Source: an uncultured Lachnospiraceae bacterium (lineage in GTDB: Bacteria; Bacillota; Clostridia; Lachnospirales; Lachnospiraceae). Taken from it: DNA of 26,897 nt. A program made the translations under genes and the position numbers. Each line of letters opens with the position of its first letter. Position 1 is the stretch's first letter. Of this stretch, positions 15,336 through 22,428 are shown piece after piece. The notes under the pieces were generated by a model that was given only the letters and a program-made list of their open reading frames with translations, was not told the DNA's origin and did no database searches. The stretch spans positions 1 to 26,897 of the forward strand of contig CAMJWQ010000007.1 of NCBI GenBank assembly GCA_946409475.1. Reading direction: 5' to 3'.

Positions 15336-16154
15336 TTACTGTAATAAGGAAAGAACTCCCTGTGTCTGCTGATTAGCCTGAGCCAGCATAGACTGCGCAG
15401 CCTGTTGAAGAATGGTATTCTTGGAGTATGTAACCATTTCTTCAGCCATGTCAACATCACGGATACGGGATTCAGCACTTGATAAGTTTTCACTGGATGT
15501 ATCCAGGTTGTTGATGGTGTGTTCCAATCTGTTCTGAATAGCTCCTAATTTACCTCTAGCTGCAGATACCGCTTTAATAGCAGCATCAATTGTCGTAATA
15601 GCACTTTGTGCTCCAGTTTGAGTAGCTAAAGATACACTTCCTAAGGTTAAACCTGTGGTATTCATGGATGCAATGGTAAATGCCATTGTCTGACTTTGGT
15701 TTGCACCGATTTGAAGTGTCATTGAAGTTGATGAGAAATCACCATTTACCAGAGTCATGGTATTGAACTGTGTTGTAGATGCAATTCTGTCGATTTCTTC
15801 TGTTAATTGGCTGATTTCTGCCTGAATAGCTTCACGGTCATCATCTGTTTCCGTACCGTTGGATGACTGAATTGCTAATTCTCTCATTCTTTGAAGAATG
15901 GAATGTGTTTCATTTAACGCACCTTCTGCTGTCTGGATTAAGGAAATACCATCCTGTGCATTGGTTGAAGCCTGATCAAGACCTCTGATTTGAGCTCTCA
16001 TTTTTTCAGAAATGGATAAACCGGCCGCATCATCTGCCGCACGGTTAATACGATAACCGGATGAAAGCTTTTCCGTAGAGTTAGCAAGTGATTTCGTTAC
16101 ACCGCCTAACATTCTGTTAGCATTAGCTGCTGTCATATTGTGTTGAATTACCAT
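15336..16154 (-). CDS. hag: Flagellin, compact type (D0-D1 plus short centre)
   Basis: This is the filament subunit, with 272 residues, much shorter than enteric FliC and close to other compact Gram-positive flagellins. The N-terminal D0/D1 helices (VIQHNMTAANANRML, EKLSSGYRINRAADDAAGLSISEKMR) and the C-terminal D1/D0 (SSAESRIRDVDMAEEMV to VLSLLQ at the end) are intact. Residues 141-185 form a short Ser/Thr-rich centre (17 of 45 are S or T), the likely site of O-glycans. LQRMRELAIQSSNGT (88-101) keeps the residues that TLR5 recognises in enteric flagellin. The subunit is exported unfolded through the flagellar type III system with FliS. A sigma28 promoter, a long leader and a CsrA-type hairpin precede it, and a strong terminator follows. 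The ribosome site AAGGAGGA is near perfect. It is the only flagellin gene here. Confidence 0.98.
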   Translation of the reverse strand: MVIQHNMTAANANRMLGGVTKSLANSTEKLSSGYRINRAADDAAGLSISEKMRAQIRGLDQASTNAQDGISLIQTAEGALNETHSILQRMRELAIQSSNGTETDDDREAIQAEISQLTEEIDRIASTTQFNTMTLVNGDFSSTSMTLQIGANQSQTMAFTIASMNTTGLTLGSVSLATQTGAQSAITTIDAAIKAVSAARGKLGAIQNRLEHTINNLDTSSENLSSAESRIRDVDMAEEMVTYSKNTILQQAAQSMLAQANQQTQGVLSLLQ

Positions 16155-16417
16155 AAAAAATCCTCCTTGTTTTTCAGCCGCAAATCCTTTTGCGTGCTAT
16201 AATAATTTTTATAATAAATCACAACCCTTCAGGCTGTAATATATTATCTTTCGTTTTTTCACCTGCTGTAATAAGTATGGCTGTATAAAATTTATCTTTT
16301 GTATTTCATAAATTTTATTTTTTCTTCAGTTATTTATATATATACCTCTTTTGTATTTGTATTTTTTAATTTTTCCTTCGCAGCATACCCTTCCTATATA
16401 TAAATATTGAATTTATA
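16155..16417 (-). promoter_or_regulatory. Long 5' leader of the flagellin mRNA
   Basis: About 260 nt separate the predicted start of transcription (near 16417) from the flagellin ATG. No gene lies in it. It contains a hairpin at 16218-16240 (nine pairs including two G-U, loop of five), an A/T-rich stem around 16287-16316, extra GGA triplets, and the CsrA-type hairpin listed separately. Such a long leader is typical of mRNAs controlled after transcription, and fits the fliW-csrA pair upstream. Confidence 0.7.
16161..16194 (-). promoter_or_regulatory. CsrA-type binding region: AGGA-loop hairpin plus the flagellin ribosome site
   Basis: On the minus strand CGCAAA-AGGA-TTTGCG forms a perfect six-pair stem with AGGA as the loop (16179-16194), the preferred form of a high-affinity CsrA site. 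Ten bases downstream is AAGGAGGA (16161-16168), the ribosome site, with further GGA. B. subtilis hag has the same layout: one CsrA site upstream and one over the ribosome site, bridged by a CsrA dimer to block translation until FliW captures CsrA. Confidence 0.75.
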
Positions 16418-16423
16418 TCATAT

Positions 16424-16450
16424 ATATCGGTAAGTATATTTTATTCTTTA
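16424..16450 (-). promoter_or_regulatory. Sigma28 (SigD/FliA) promoter of flagellin
   Basis: On the minus strand TAAA (16447-16450), 15 bases, then ACCGATAT (16424-16431) fits the consensus TAAA-N15-GCCGATAa/t in all but one position. It lies just beyond the end of the FliT-like gene, facing flagellin. FlgM, encoded at the right of the window, is the matching anti-sigma factor. Confidence 0.85.
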
Positions 16451-16458
16451 TACCCTTT

Positions 16459-16941
16459 TTATTTTTTTTTGTCTAAAAATTGCGGTGTACTAAAATCCAG
16501 ATTATTCATAGTTTTATAATAGTTAGTGGCTACATCTTTTCCAACCTTCGCCTGCCTGATTTTAGTCCTCATTCTACTATAATGTGCTGCCATTAAATCT
16601 CTATTGCGTTTTTCTCCGACCTGAATATCCATGCTTTTATCTGTTATCTCTTTTATCAGCGTCTGCATGCATTTTATTTCCAGGGCATATTTTTCTTTAT
16701 GATTAAGCAGATCCTCTTTCACCTTCTCATAAATACTGTTAAATCCCCTGTCTAAAAGAGTCAGTTCCTTAATCCAATGCTCTTTTTCTTCCATATTGGA
16801 TTGTAAAGCAGCTTCATCCAGCTCCTGTCCTGTTAGTATTTCTCTCTGTTCCGCATTTTTACACAGGATCTCATCCAATATAGTGCTCTTTTTCCTTAGG
16901 CTTTCCATTAAAATAGTAATATAAGAATTTTTATTTTCCAT
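16459..16941 (-). CDS. fliT: FliT-like flagellar export chaperone
   Basis: The protein has 160 residues, almost entirely helical and rich in Lys and Glu, following fliD-fliS where fliT lies in Bacillus and Clostridia. It begins with long amphipathic helices (YITILMESLRKKSTILDEILC) and ends with NYYKTMNNLDFSTPQFLDKKK, a tail pattern I recognise from Clostridial FliT/FlgN-type proteins. Such proteins bind the C-terminus of filament-cap FliD, keeping it unfolded for export, and FliT can also regulate. The match is by position, size and helix pattern, not by strong motifs. GAGG lies nine bases before the ATG at 16941, and 15 bases separate it from fliS. No terminator divides it from the flagellin promoter, so read-through into flagellin is possible. 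Confidence 0.7.
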   Translation of the reverse strand: MENKNSYITILMESLRKKSTILDEILCKNAEQREILTGQELDEAALQSNMEEKEHWIKELTLLDRGFNSIYEKVKEDLLNHKEKYALEIKCMQTLIKEITDKSMDIQVGEKRNRDLMAAHYSRMRTKIRQAKVGKDVATNYYKTMNNLDFSTPQFLDKKK

Positions 16942-16956
16942 TCGGTCCTCACATTT

Positions 16957-17325
16957 CTATTTTGGTGCCAATTTCATGACTTCTTTCCATGTATCACGCA
17001 TTCCTCTAAGATGATGCAATACCTCTTCCAATATTTCCTTGTCCTTTTTTGCATTTGCTTCTACCAACCGTCTGTTTATGTACTCATACACCTTTTCAAA
17101 TTCCTCCCAAACCTTATATTTAGGATTCAATGTGGCACGCAGCTCTTGTATGATTTTCTCAGCTTTTATGATATTGGTATGGGCTTTGTCTATATTTTTA
17201 TTTTCAATACCTATAATAGCAATATTACAAAATTTAATAGCACCTTCATAAAGCATCAGGGTTAATTCTGCCGGTGTTGCTGTTAATATTTTATTGTTAT
17301 TATAAACCTGGTATGCGTTCTGCAT
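16957..17325 (-). CDS. fliS: Flagellin export chaperone FliS
   Basis: The protein has 122 residues, the normal size for FliS. MQNAYQVYNNNKILTATPAELTLMLYEGAIKFCNIA is the typical start, with the TATPAEL-x-x-MLYEGA helix forming the flagellin-binding surface, and IIQELRATLN in the middle helix. FliS binds the C-terminal D0 of flagellin in the cytoplasm and prevents early polymerisation before export. In B. subtilis it also takes part in the FliW-CsrA feedback by affecting free flagellin. GGAAGG lies before the ATG, and the gene sits 16 bases behind fliD. Confidence 0.95.
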   Translation of the reverse strand: MQNAYQVYNNNKILTATPAELTLMLYEGAIKFCNIAIIGIENKNIDKAHTNIIKAEKIIQELRATLNPKYKVWEEFEKVYEYINRRLVEANAKKDKEILEEVLHHLRGMRDTWKEVMKLAPK

Positions 17326-17341
17326 TGCTTGTCCTTCCTTT

Positions 17342-19609
17342 TTACGATGATGAACCTAATAAGCTGGCTAAGGCAGACTGACTGGCATTTAGCTGTGCCA
17401 ATGCCTGTTCCATGGCTGAAAACTGCTTGTAGTACCTGTCCTCCATATCGGCTATCTTGTCTTCCCATTTTTCGATTAATTTCGTATAATCATCATATTC
17501 TTCTGTCATAAGCTTATCGTTATAAACCGTATATGCACTGCTTAATGTCGTACTCTGCATTTTCTTACTAAGAGTATTATATACTTCTTTTGCCAGAGAT
17601 GTAAAGAAGGAAATTACGGCATCGGGATCGGAAGCAATTGCCGCCTTTAATTTATCATCATTGCCGGATACACTGGCGTCATCTTGATCACCGTCAATAT
17701 GAAACGCATTCTTTTCATTATCCAATGAGGTGAAATAGCCTAATGTTTTGATTCCAAAGGTCGATAAGCTATAAGTTTTACCGTCAATTTCAAAGGTCGA
17801 TAACATAGCAGATTTCATGGCGCTGGATACAGAGTTTAAGGTTGTGTCCCTTCGAAGAAGGGCATCCTTAACTTTCTGTTCCCATTTTTCTATTTCCGAT
17901 TCGCTCATGGCTTCCTTTTCATCGCTTGTTAAGGGCTCATAGCCTTTCGCACTGCTCGCATTATATAAAGAATCCATCTCATTAATTAAGGTATTATATT
18001 CCGACAGGAAATTCTTTATGACATCATAAACACCGTCAACATCCGTATTAACCGTTATTTGTGTAGCTATATATTCACCGGTTGTGCTGTCTTTGCCTGA
18101 TACGGCATTCGCCGTTATGACTAATCCGTTTATGGAATAGCTACTGGTATTGGAAGTAAAGGTGGCTCCGTTTAATAAAATACTGGAATCCTGACCGCTG
18201 ATTTTTAAACCGGTCTTATCCATGCCTGTATAATTGAGAGCCGCATCTATACGGTCATAATAATCATTTGTAACTATATCTTCCGTATTTTCATCATATT
18301 TCAATCCATATTCTGCGCTCTCAACAGTGAACCTGGATAATGCCTGTCTTGCATACATTAATTGGGATGCCAATGCATCTTTATCTGTCACATTCCAAAA
18401 ATCACCATAGAGCAGCTGTCTTTCTTCATCTACATACGCAGCCTCTTTGTCCGTACCCAAATCGGCTATCCTTTGCTCCAGATAAGCAATATCCTGGGTG
18501 ATTGCCGAAATTGTCGAATCGTAGTTGTCCAGCGCATTTTGCTGATTCGCAATAAGGGCTTGCTTCTCCGCCTCTGTCATAGCGGTGCTGTCCACATCAT
18601 AAGCAGCCCCGTCTATGTCACTATATTCTTTTACTATCAATATTTTATCCGTTTGTGCGGAGTCTGTTGAATACTGTCCCAAATCAGACAATAGCTGCGC
18701 ATAATAGGCTGCCCTTTTGTTAGCCTCCGTATTTTCCGCACTGGATTCATCCACCGTATAGTTAACAGTAGTTCCTTTATAGGCTTCGTAAAGGTCATCA
18801 TAAGCACTTGTAATACCATCTTCTAATTGCGATTCATGATAAGCAAGAGCCTCATCAATCAAGGCATCAAATGCAGCCTGCTTAGCCGTATCAGGATTGG
18901 AGCCATGATAGGTAAAGCCTGAATAGGAGGCCAATTCCGTATACACGGCCTCATCTGTCCCGCCGCTGCACAATAAGCCCAGGGTACTAAGAGCCGTTAA
19001 GCTGGCGGTATCACCTGCCGTAAGTGAGAAATCGGCCTCTGCTCCACTGTCTGCCGCACTGATAAAAAAACGCTGGTTCGTTTCGTCAAAGCTGGCATTA
19101 AGCCCGGCCGTCTTAAATTGGGCAACCAACTGGGCAACGGTCATATCGCCGTCAAAAGATATTGTTGTTTCCTTTCCCTCCGAATTTACCACAAAGGAGT
19201 TAGAGCCGCTTCCTAAAATACTGCTTAATTTTGTCGTCAATGACACATCCGAGCCGTCGGTTTGTGAAATGACACCGCCTGTTAAATATCCCGTTTTCGC
19301 AACCTGCGTTACAATAATTTCCTGTGTACCGTTAACTGCCGTAGGTGAAGCAGTTACCGTTACTTTGGAAGAGTCGGAAACCGTAACACTCTTTTTGCTG
19401 TAATTACTGGTCAGCCGCATATTGCTCAAAGAAGTGGTATATAGATTATATATTTTTGTATTTAATGTCTGCCAGGCTTCCTGGGTCCATTCTAATTTTG
19501 TCTGTGCTTTTACATACTCATCTTTTTGTACACTATATGCGGAAACCAGTTCCTGCACCATTGCTTCCGTATCCAATCCGGATACCAAACCACTTAACCG
19601 TATCGCCAT
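17342..19609 (-). CDS. fliD: Flagellar filament cap protein FliD, long form
   Basis: The protein has 755 residues against about 500 in B. subtilis. MAIRLSGLVSGLDTEAMVQELVSAYSVQKDEY is the standard FliD N-terminus, followed by WQTLNTKIYNLYTTSLSNMRL and an Ig-like region (TVTASPTAVNGTQEIIVTQVAKTGYL). The end carries the helical NFLSEYNTLINEMDSLYNASSAKGYEPLTSDEKEAMSE-type region and a coiled-coil tail rich in Gln/Ala. Residues about 225 to 470 form an unusual helical insertion rich in Asp, Glu, Tyr and Ala that explains the extra length. FliD oligomers cap the filament tip and fold incoming flagellin; they can also act as adhesins. GGAGG lies seven bases before the ATG and overlaps the flaG stop, so translation is coupled. 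Transcription is probably from the sigma28 promoter before flaG. Confidence 0.95.
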   Translation of the reverse strand: MAIRLSGLVSGLDTEAMVQELVSAYSVQKDEYVKAQTKLEWTQEAWQTLNTKIYNLYTTSLSNMRLTSNYSKKSVTVSDSSKVTVTASPTAVNGTQEIIVTQVAKTGYLTGGVISQTDGSDVSLTTKLSSILGSGSNSFVVNSEGKETTISFDGDMTVAQLVAQFKTAGLNASFDETNQRFFISAADSGAEADFSLTAGDTASLTALSTLGLLCSGGTDEAVYTELASYSGFTYHGSNPDTAKQAAFDALIDEALAYHESQLEDGITSAYDDLYEAYKGTTVNYTVDESSAENTEANKRAAYYAQLLSDLGQYSTDSAQTDKILIVKEYSDIDGAAYDVDSTAMTEAEKQALIANQQNALDNYDSTISAITQDIAYLEQRIADLGTDKEAAYVDEERQLLYGDFWNVTDKDALASQLMYARQALSRFTVESAEYGLKYDENTEDIVTNDYYDRIDAALNYTGMDKTGLKISGQDSSILLNGATFTSNTSSYSINGLVITANAVSGKDSTTGEYIATQITVNTDVDGVYDVIKNFLSEYNTLINEMDSLYNASSAKGYEPLTSDEKEAMSESEIEKWEQKVKDALLRRDTTLNSVSSAMKSAMLSTFEIDGKTYSLSTFGIKTLGYFTSLDNEKNAFHIDGDQDDASVSGNDDKLKAAIASDPDAVISFFTSLAKEVYNTLSKKMQSTTLSSAYTVYNDKLMTEEYDDYTKLIEKWEDKIADMEDRYYKQFSAMEQALAQLNASQSALASLLGSSS

Positions 19610-19620
19610 TGATAAACCTC

Positions 19621-20001
19621 CTAACGTTTTTCATCCACCATTATCCCTGCCAGCTCCCAAGCCTTTGCTATAATGTCCAGTGTTTCTTCCGGCGGAAATT
19701 CCTTGATGACTTTATCCGTTTCCTTATCAACAATTTTAATCATAACCCGATTTGTCGCTTCATGGATCCCATAGCGGCATTCCGTATGACTCATTTTTTT
19801 GTTGATCTGTTCTACTGCCTTCTTAATTGCTTCCTTATTCTGCTTTTCAGATTGATTATTTTTAGCTGCCTCCGTTATGGTAACCGAAGCTTCGCCTTTA
19901 CCTGATACATCCTGAACGGTATAATCGGATTCCGTTACAGGCTTATTAATGTTTGCATTCTGCATCGTTAAATTGTTTTTAATTACTCCTTCAATCTCCA
20001 T
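19621..20001 (-). CDS. flaG: FlaG family flagellar protein
   Basis: The protein has 126 residues. A variable polar N-terminal half is followed by the compact C-terminal domain of FlaG/YvyC: QINKKMSHTECRYGIHEATNRVMIKIVDKETDKVIKEFPPEETLDIIAKAWELAGIMVDEKR, with I-x-x-FPPEE and the final GIMVDEKR typical of the family. FlaG affects filament length in Campylobacter and Vibrio; its biochemistry is little known. It always lies next to fliD, as here. It is the first gene after a sigma28-type promoter, with GGAGGTG before the ATG and a leader of about 124 nt. Confidence 0.93.
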   Translation of the reverse strand: MEIEGVIKNNLTMQNANINKPVTESDYTVQDVSGKGEASVTITEAAKNNQSEKQNKEAIKKAVEQINKKMSHTECRYGIHEATNRVMIKIVDKETDKVIKEFPPEETLDIIAKAWELAGIMVDEKR

Positions 20002-20131
20002 TTCTACACCTCCGTGTGCAATAAAATAATGATTACCTTTCTCTTTATTAAGCTCTTGTTACTATATACAAGCATCTGCTCCGCAGTCTTAAAATTTTTA
20101 CGTCCTTGTAATAAATTTACTGCTATTATCA

Positions 20132-20158
20132 TTATCGGAATATTTGATTTATCAGTTA
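20132..20158 (-). promoter_or_regulatory. Sigma28-type promoter of flaG-fliD-fliS-fliT
   Basis: On the minus strand TAAC (20155-20158), 15 bases, then TCCGATAA (20132-20139) matches TAAA-N15-GCCGATAA in all but two positions. It sits in the 181-base spacer between csrA and flaG, in which I see no gene. It divides the window's flagellar genes into an upstream group (flgM to csrA) and a filament-cap group. Confidence 0.75.
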
Positions 20159-20198
20159 ATGTTTTGCTATATTTAAGTATTTTATAGGTATTTCCATT

Positions 20199-20417
20199 TT
20201 ATTTCGTTAATTTTTTTAAAATTTCCAGCCCTTCCATATCAGAGGCCTCCTTATTCGCCTCCTGAATCTGCAGGTAAATTTCCTTCCGGTAAACAGATAC
20301 TTCTTTGGGTGCCGTAATGCCGATTTTTACCTGATCACCTTTAATGTCTAAAATTTTGATTTCTATATTATTATTTATGATCAGGGCTTCTTCTTTTTTT
20401 CTGGATAAAGCTAACAT
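20199..20417 (-). CDS. csrA: Carbon storage regulator CsrA (translational repressor)
   Basis: The protein has 72 residues, the usual size. MLALSRKKEEALIINNNIEIKILDI is the standard first strands, and VKIGITAPKEVSVYRKEIY (residues 30-48) carries the conserved core with Arg44, the main RNA-binding residue along with Arg6 in LSRK. CsrA dimers bind GGA-containing hairpins over ribosome sites and block translation. In Gram-positives the prime target is flagellin mRNA, and a matching site is present in front of the flagellin gene here. The start is the ATG at 20417, one base after the fliW stop, with AGGTGA just upstream. Longer readings in this frame are not supported, since they run through fliW. 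Confidence 0.97.
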   Translation of the reverse strand: MLALSRKKEEALIINNNIEIKILDIKGDQVKIGITAPKEVSVYRKEIYLQIQEANKEASDMEGLEILKKLTK

Positions 20418-20418
20418 A

Positions 20419-20883
20419 TCATTCACCTGTCCCTTCCTGCTTTTGGGAAAGGATGTCGTAAATGGGAAACCGGACCTGATAATCTTCATTTTCAACAATA
20501 ATCTGACATCCCTTTTTGGCGGCTCCATTAATCAATATGGGTGCCTTTAAATTTGCAGTCATTTTTTCATAATCAGATGGAACCGTCAATGTTGAAAAGA
20601 CCAGCATATCCGAAGGAGCCGGTTCTTCAATTGCCTTTAATAAGTCGTCATCTATAATTGGCTTATAGCTTTCCAATAAAACGAGGGGATCTATAACAGG
20701 CAGAGAAAATGACGGTTCATCTAAGGACTGAAGCCAGTATATCGTTATTTTTTCTTTTTTCTCCTGATCATAAATCAGTAAAAACTGCTTTAAAGAAGGA
20801 AAACCAATCATACCGTTCTCAAAAGTTACAACCTTATTTTCATCGATTTCAATCGTACCGAATAATTTCGTTTTTACCGTCAT
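20419..20883 (-). CDS. fliW: Flagellar assembly factor FliW (CsrA antagonist)
   Basis: The protein has 154 residues. MTVKTKLFGTIEIDENKVVTFENGMIGFPSLKQFLLI is the typical start, with F-x-x-G-x-x-GFP as the family signature; the rest is a small beta barrel (PVIDPLVLLESYKPIIDDDLL, DMLVFSTLTVP, NLKAPILINGAAKKGCQII). FliW binds either flagellin or CsrA. When flagellin is exported, free FliW captures CsrA and lets flagellin be translated. This partner switch is established in B. subtilis. AAGGAG lies before the ATG, and csrA follows after one base, so the two are made together as expected for antagonists. Confidence 0.97.
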   Translation of the reverse strand: MTVKTKLFGTIEIDENKVVTFENGMIGFPSLKQFLLIYDQEKKEKITIYWLQSLDEPSFSLPVIDPLVLLESYKPIIDDDLLKAIEEPAPSDMLVFSTLTVPSDYEKMTANLKAPILINGAAKKGCQIIVENEDYQVRFPIYDILSQKQEGTGE

Positions 20884-20917
20884 ATCTACTCCTTATTCCC
20901 TTATCATATTTTTTAAC

Positions 20918-22414
20918 CTATCGCAAAAAGTCTAATAATGATACGGAGGAAAGAGACTGTGCCGCCATTAAGGATGCATTATACGCCGCTTCCGCCGAAT
21001 TATACTGAATGGCGACATCTTCATAATTAATATCCTCATTGGTAGATAAAAGCTCCTTAAAGTTAGTAATCTGCTCTTTTACCCGATCCTGCGTAAGCTC
21101 CAGCCTGCTCACCCTTCCTCCGCATTCCGTTATGGCCAGGTTGACCGTATTCAAATAATTCTGGGATTTTGTGATCCCATTGCTAAAGGCTGTCTTCATT
21201 TTTTCTTCAGCAAGGTCCTTTTCTTTATTTGCCGCATCCAGCATAGCTTCTAAAATTTCAGACTGTCCGTCATATTGGGAATCCTTCTGCATGCTTTCAA
21301 TAGTAGATACCTTTTCCGCTGCCTCAATAGCATCCTGAACAATCTGAATCAGGTCTTCCACATCCTGATAAATGGCAGGACTGAAAACGGAGGATCCCTC
21401 GATATTGATATTCATGGATTGGTTAAAGCTGATATCGTATTCAATATCCTGATCTGTTTTTGTATAAGTAAGCTCATCCGCAGTACCCGGATTCTTAACA
21501 CAGTCAAAATAATGCTCCGGTTTTAATTCTCCTTTTGAAAAGCCTGTTTTATTATAGGTGATACTGATATCATCCATACTCTGTACCTGCTGGTAGACAT
21601 TGGATCCAAATATAACTTCACCTGTTTCCGGTATATAACGGACCTCATCCGCACCCAGGTTGTCATACATGCCTTCAGTAATGGGATAAGGACTGGTTCC
21701 GGAGCCATCATCCACGACACCGTTTTCATAGGTGGTATAGGTTATTGCTCCCGTTAAGGCAGGAGAAATACTAATCGTGCCGGCATCCAAATCGTCATAG
21801 GACAAACGGAGGCGGTATATAGTTTCACTCTGGGGATAAACAACGTCATCTACGGAGGCCGGAAGACTGGTTTTATCAACCGTCAGTTCATTTGTTACCA
21901 CCTTAATGCTTTCCAAATCATCCCCTGATAATTTTTCCGTTATTTGATAAGCAGTGGAAGCCTCCTCTGTCAAGAAGGTAAGGGAGCTGTCCGTTTTATA
22001 CCCTGTAAACACATAACGGTTGGCATAGTCCGCATTTCCCTGGGAATAAAGCTGCTCCTTCAATGCAATTAAACTATCCAATATTTTTTGTCTGTCCGTA
22101 AGCTCTAACCCGTCATTGGAGCCATAGTTACACTGCTCATAAACATCATTCAATATCTCTTCCGTTTGTGTTAACGCCGTCTCCGTAATCTTCAGCCAGG
22201 AAATGGCATCAGGTATGTTCTTATCATAATATTGATTCAGCTCGGCCAGGCTGCTTCGCAGCTTCAGGGACCGAATGGCTATTACCGGATCCTCGGAAGG
22301 TACGGTGATTTTTTTCTTTGTGGATAGCTGCGTACTTAATTTATTCATGGATTCCTTGTTTCTGTTAATATTCGTTATGGCCGTATTCACCATCATACTG
22401 TTCGTTACCCTCAT
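20918..22414 (-). CDS. flgL: Flagellar hook-filament junction protein FlgL
   Basis: The protein has 498 residues, longer than B. subtilis FlgL (about 300), with the extra length in the middle domain. MRVTNSMMVNTAITNINRNKESMNKLSTQLSTKKKITVPSEDPVIAIRSLKLRSSLAELNQYY shows the D0-D1 helices shared with flagellin and FlgL, and the C-terminal NYEDVAIQYNSAEAAYNASLMAAQSLSSVSLLDFLR is the matching end. FlgL forms the second junction ring between hook and filament and is exported by the type III system. AGGAGAGGAGG gives a very strong ribosome site. It lies 14 bases after the second flgK. The large, acidic and Thr-rich centre is probably surface exposed. Confidence 0.95.
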   Translation of the reverse strand: MRVTNSMMVNTAITNINRNKESMNKLSTQLSTKKKITVPSEDPVIAIRSLKLRSSLAELNQYYDKNIPDAISWLKITETALTQTEEILNDVYEQCNYGSNDGLELTDRQKILDSLIALKEQLYSQGNADYANRYVFTGYKTDSSLTFLTEEASTAYQITEKLSGDDLESIKVVTNELTVDKTSLPASVDDVVYPQSETIYRLRLSYDDLDAGTISISPALTGAITYTTYENGVVDDGSGTSPYPITEGMYDNLGADEVRYIPETGEVIFGSNVYQQVQSMDDISITYNKTGFSKGELKPEHYFDCVKNPGTADELTYTKTDQDIEYDISFNQSMNINIEGSSVFSPAIYQDVEDLIQIVQDAIEAAEKVSTIESMQKDSQYDGQSEILEAMLDAANKEKDLAEEKMKTAFSNGITKSQNYLNTVNLAITECGGRVSRLELTQDRVKEQITNFKELLSTNEDINYEDVAIQYNSAEAAYNASLMAAQSLSSVSLLDFLR

Positions 22415-22428
22415 AGTTACCTCCTCTC

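Noticed and set aside
16155..16417. A known riboswitch, such as cyclic di-GMP, in the flagellin leader
   Set aside because: I looked for the conserved cores of cyclic di-GMP aptamers and saw none. The hairpin and GGA pattern fits CsrA better.
17445..17471. AAAA-N15-GCCGATAT on the minus strand near the end of fliD, about 120 bases before fliS
   Set aside because: The -10 is perfect but it codes for fliD residues and the -35 is imperfect. Without transcript data it cannot be told from chance.
20418..20528. A longer start for csrA
   Set aside because: The extension would run through fliW in another frame. The CsrA family begins exactly at the ATG at 20417, which has its own ribosome site.
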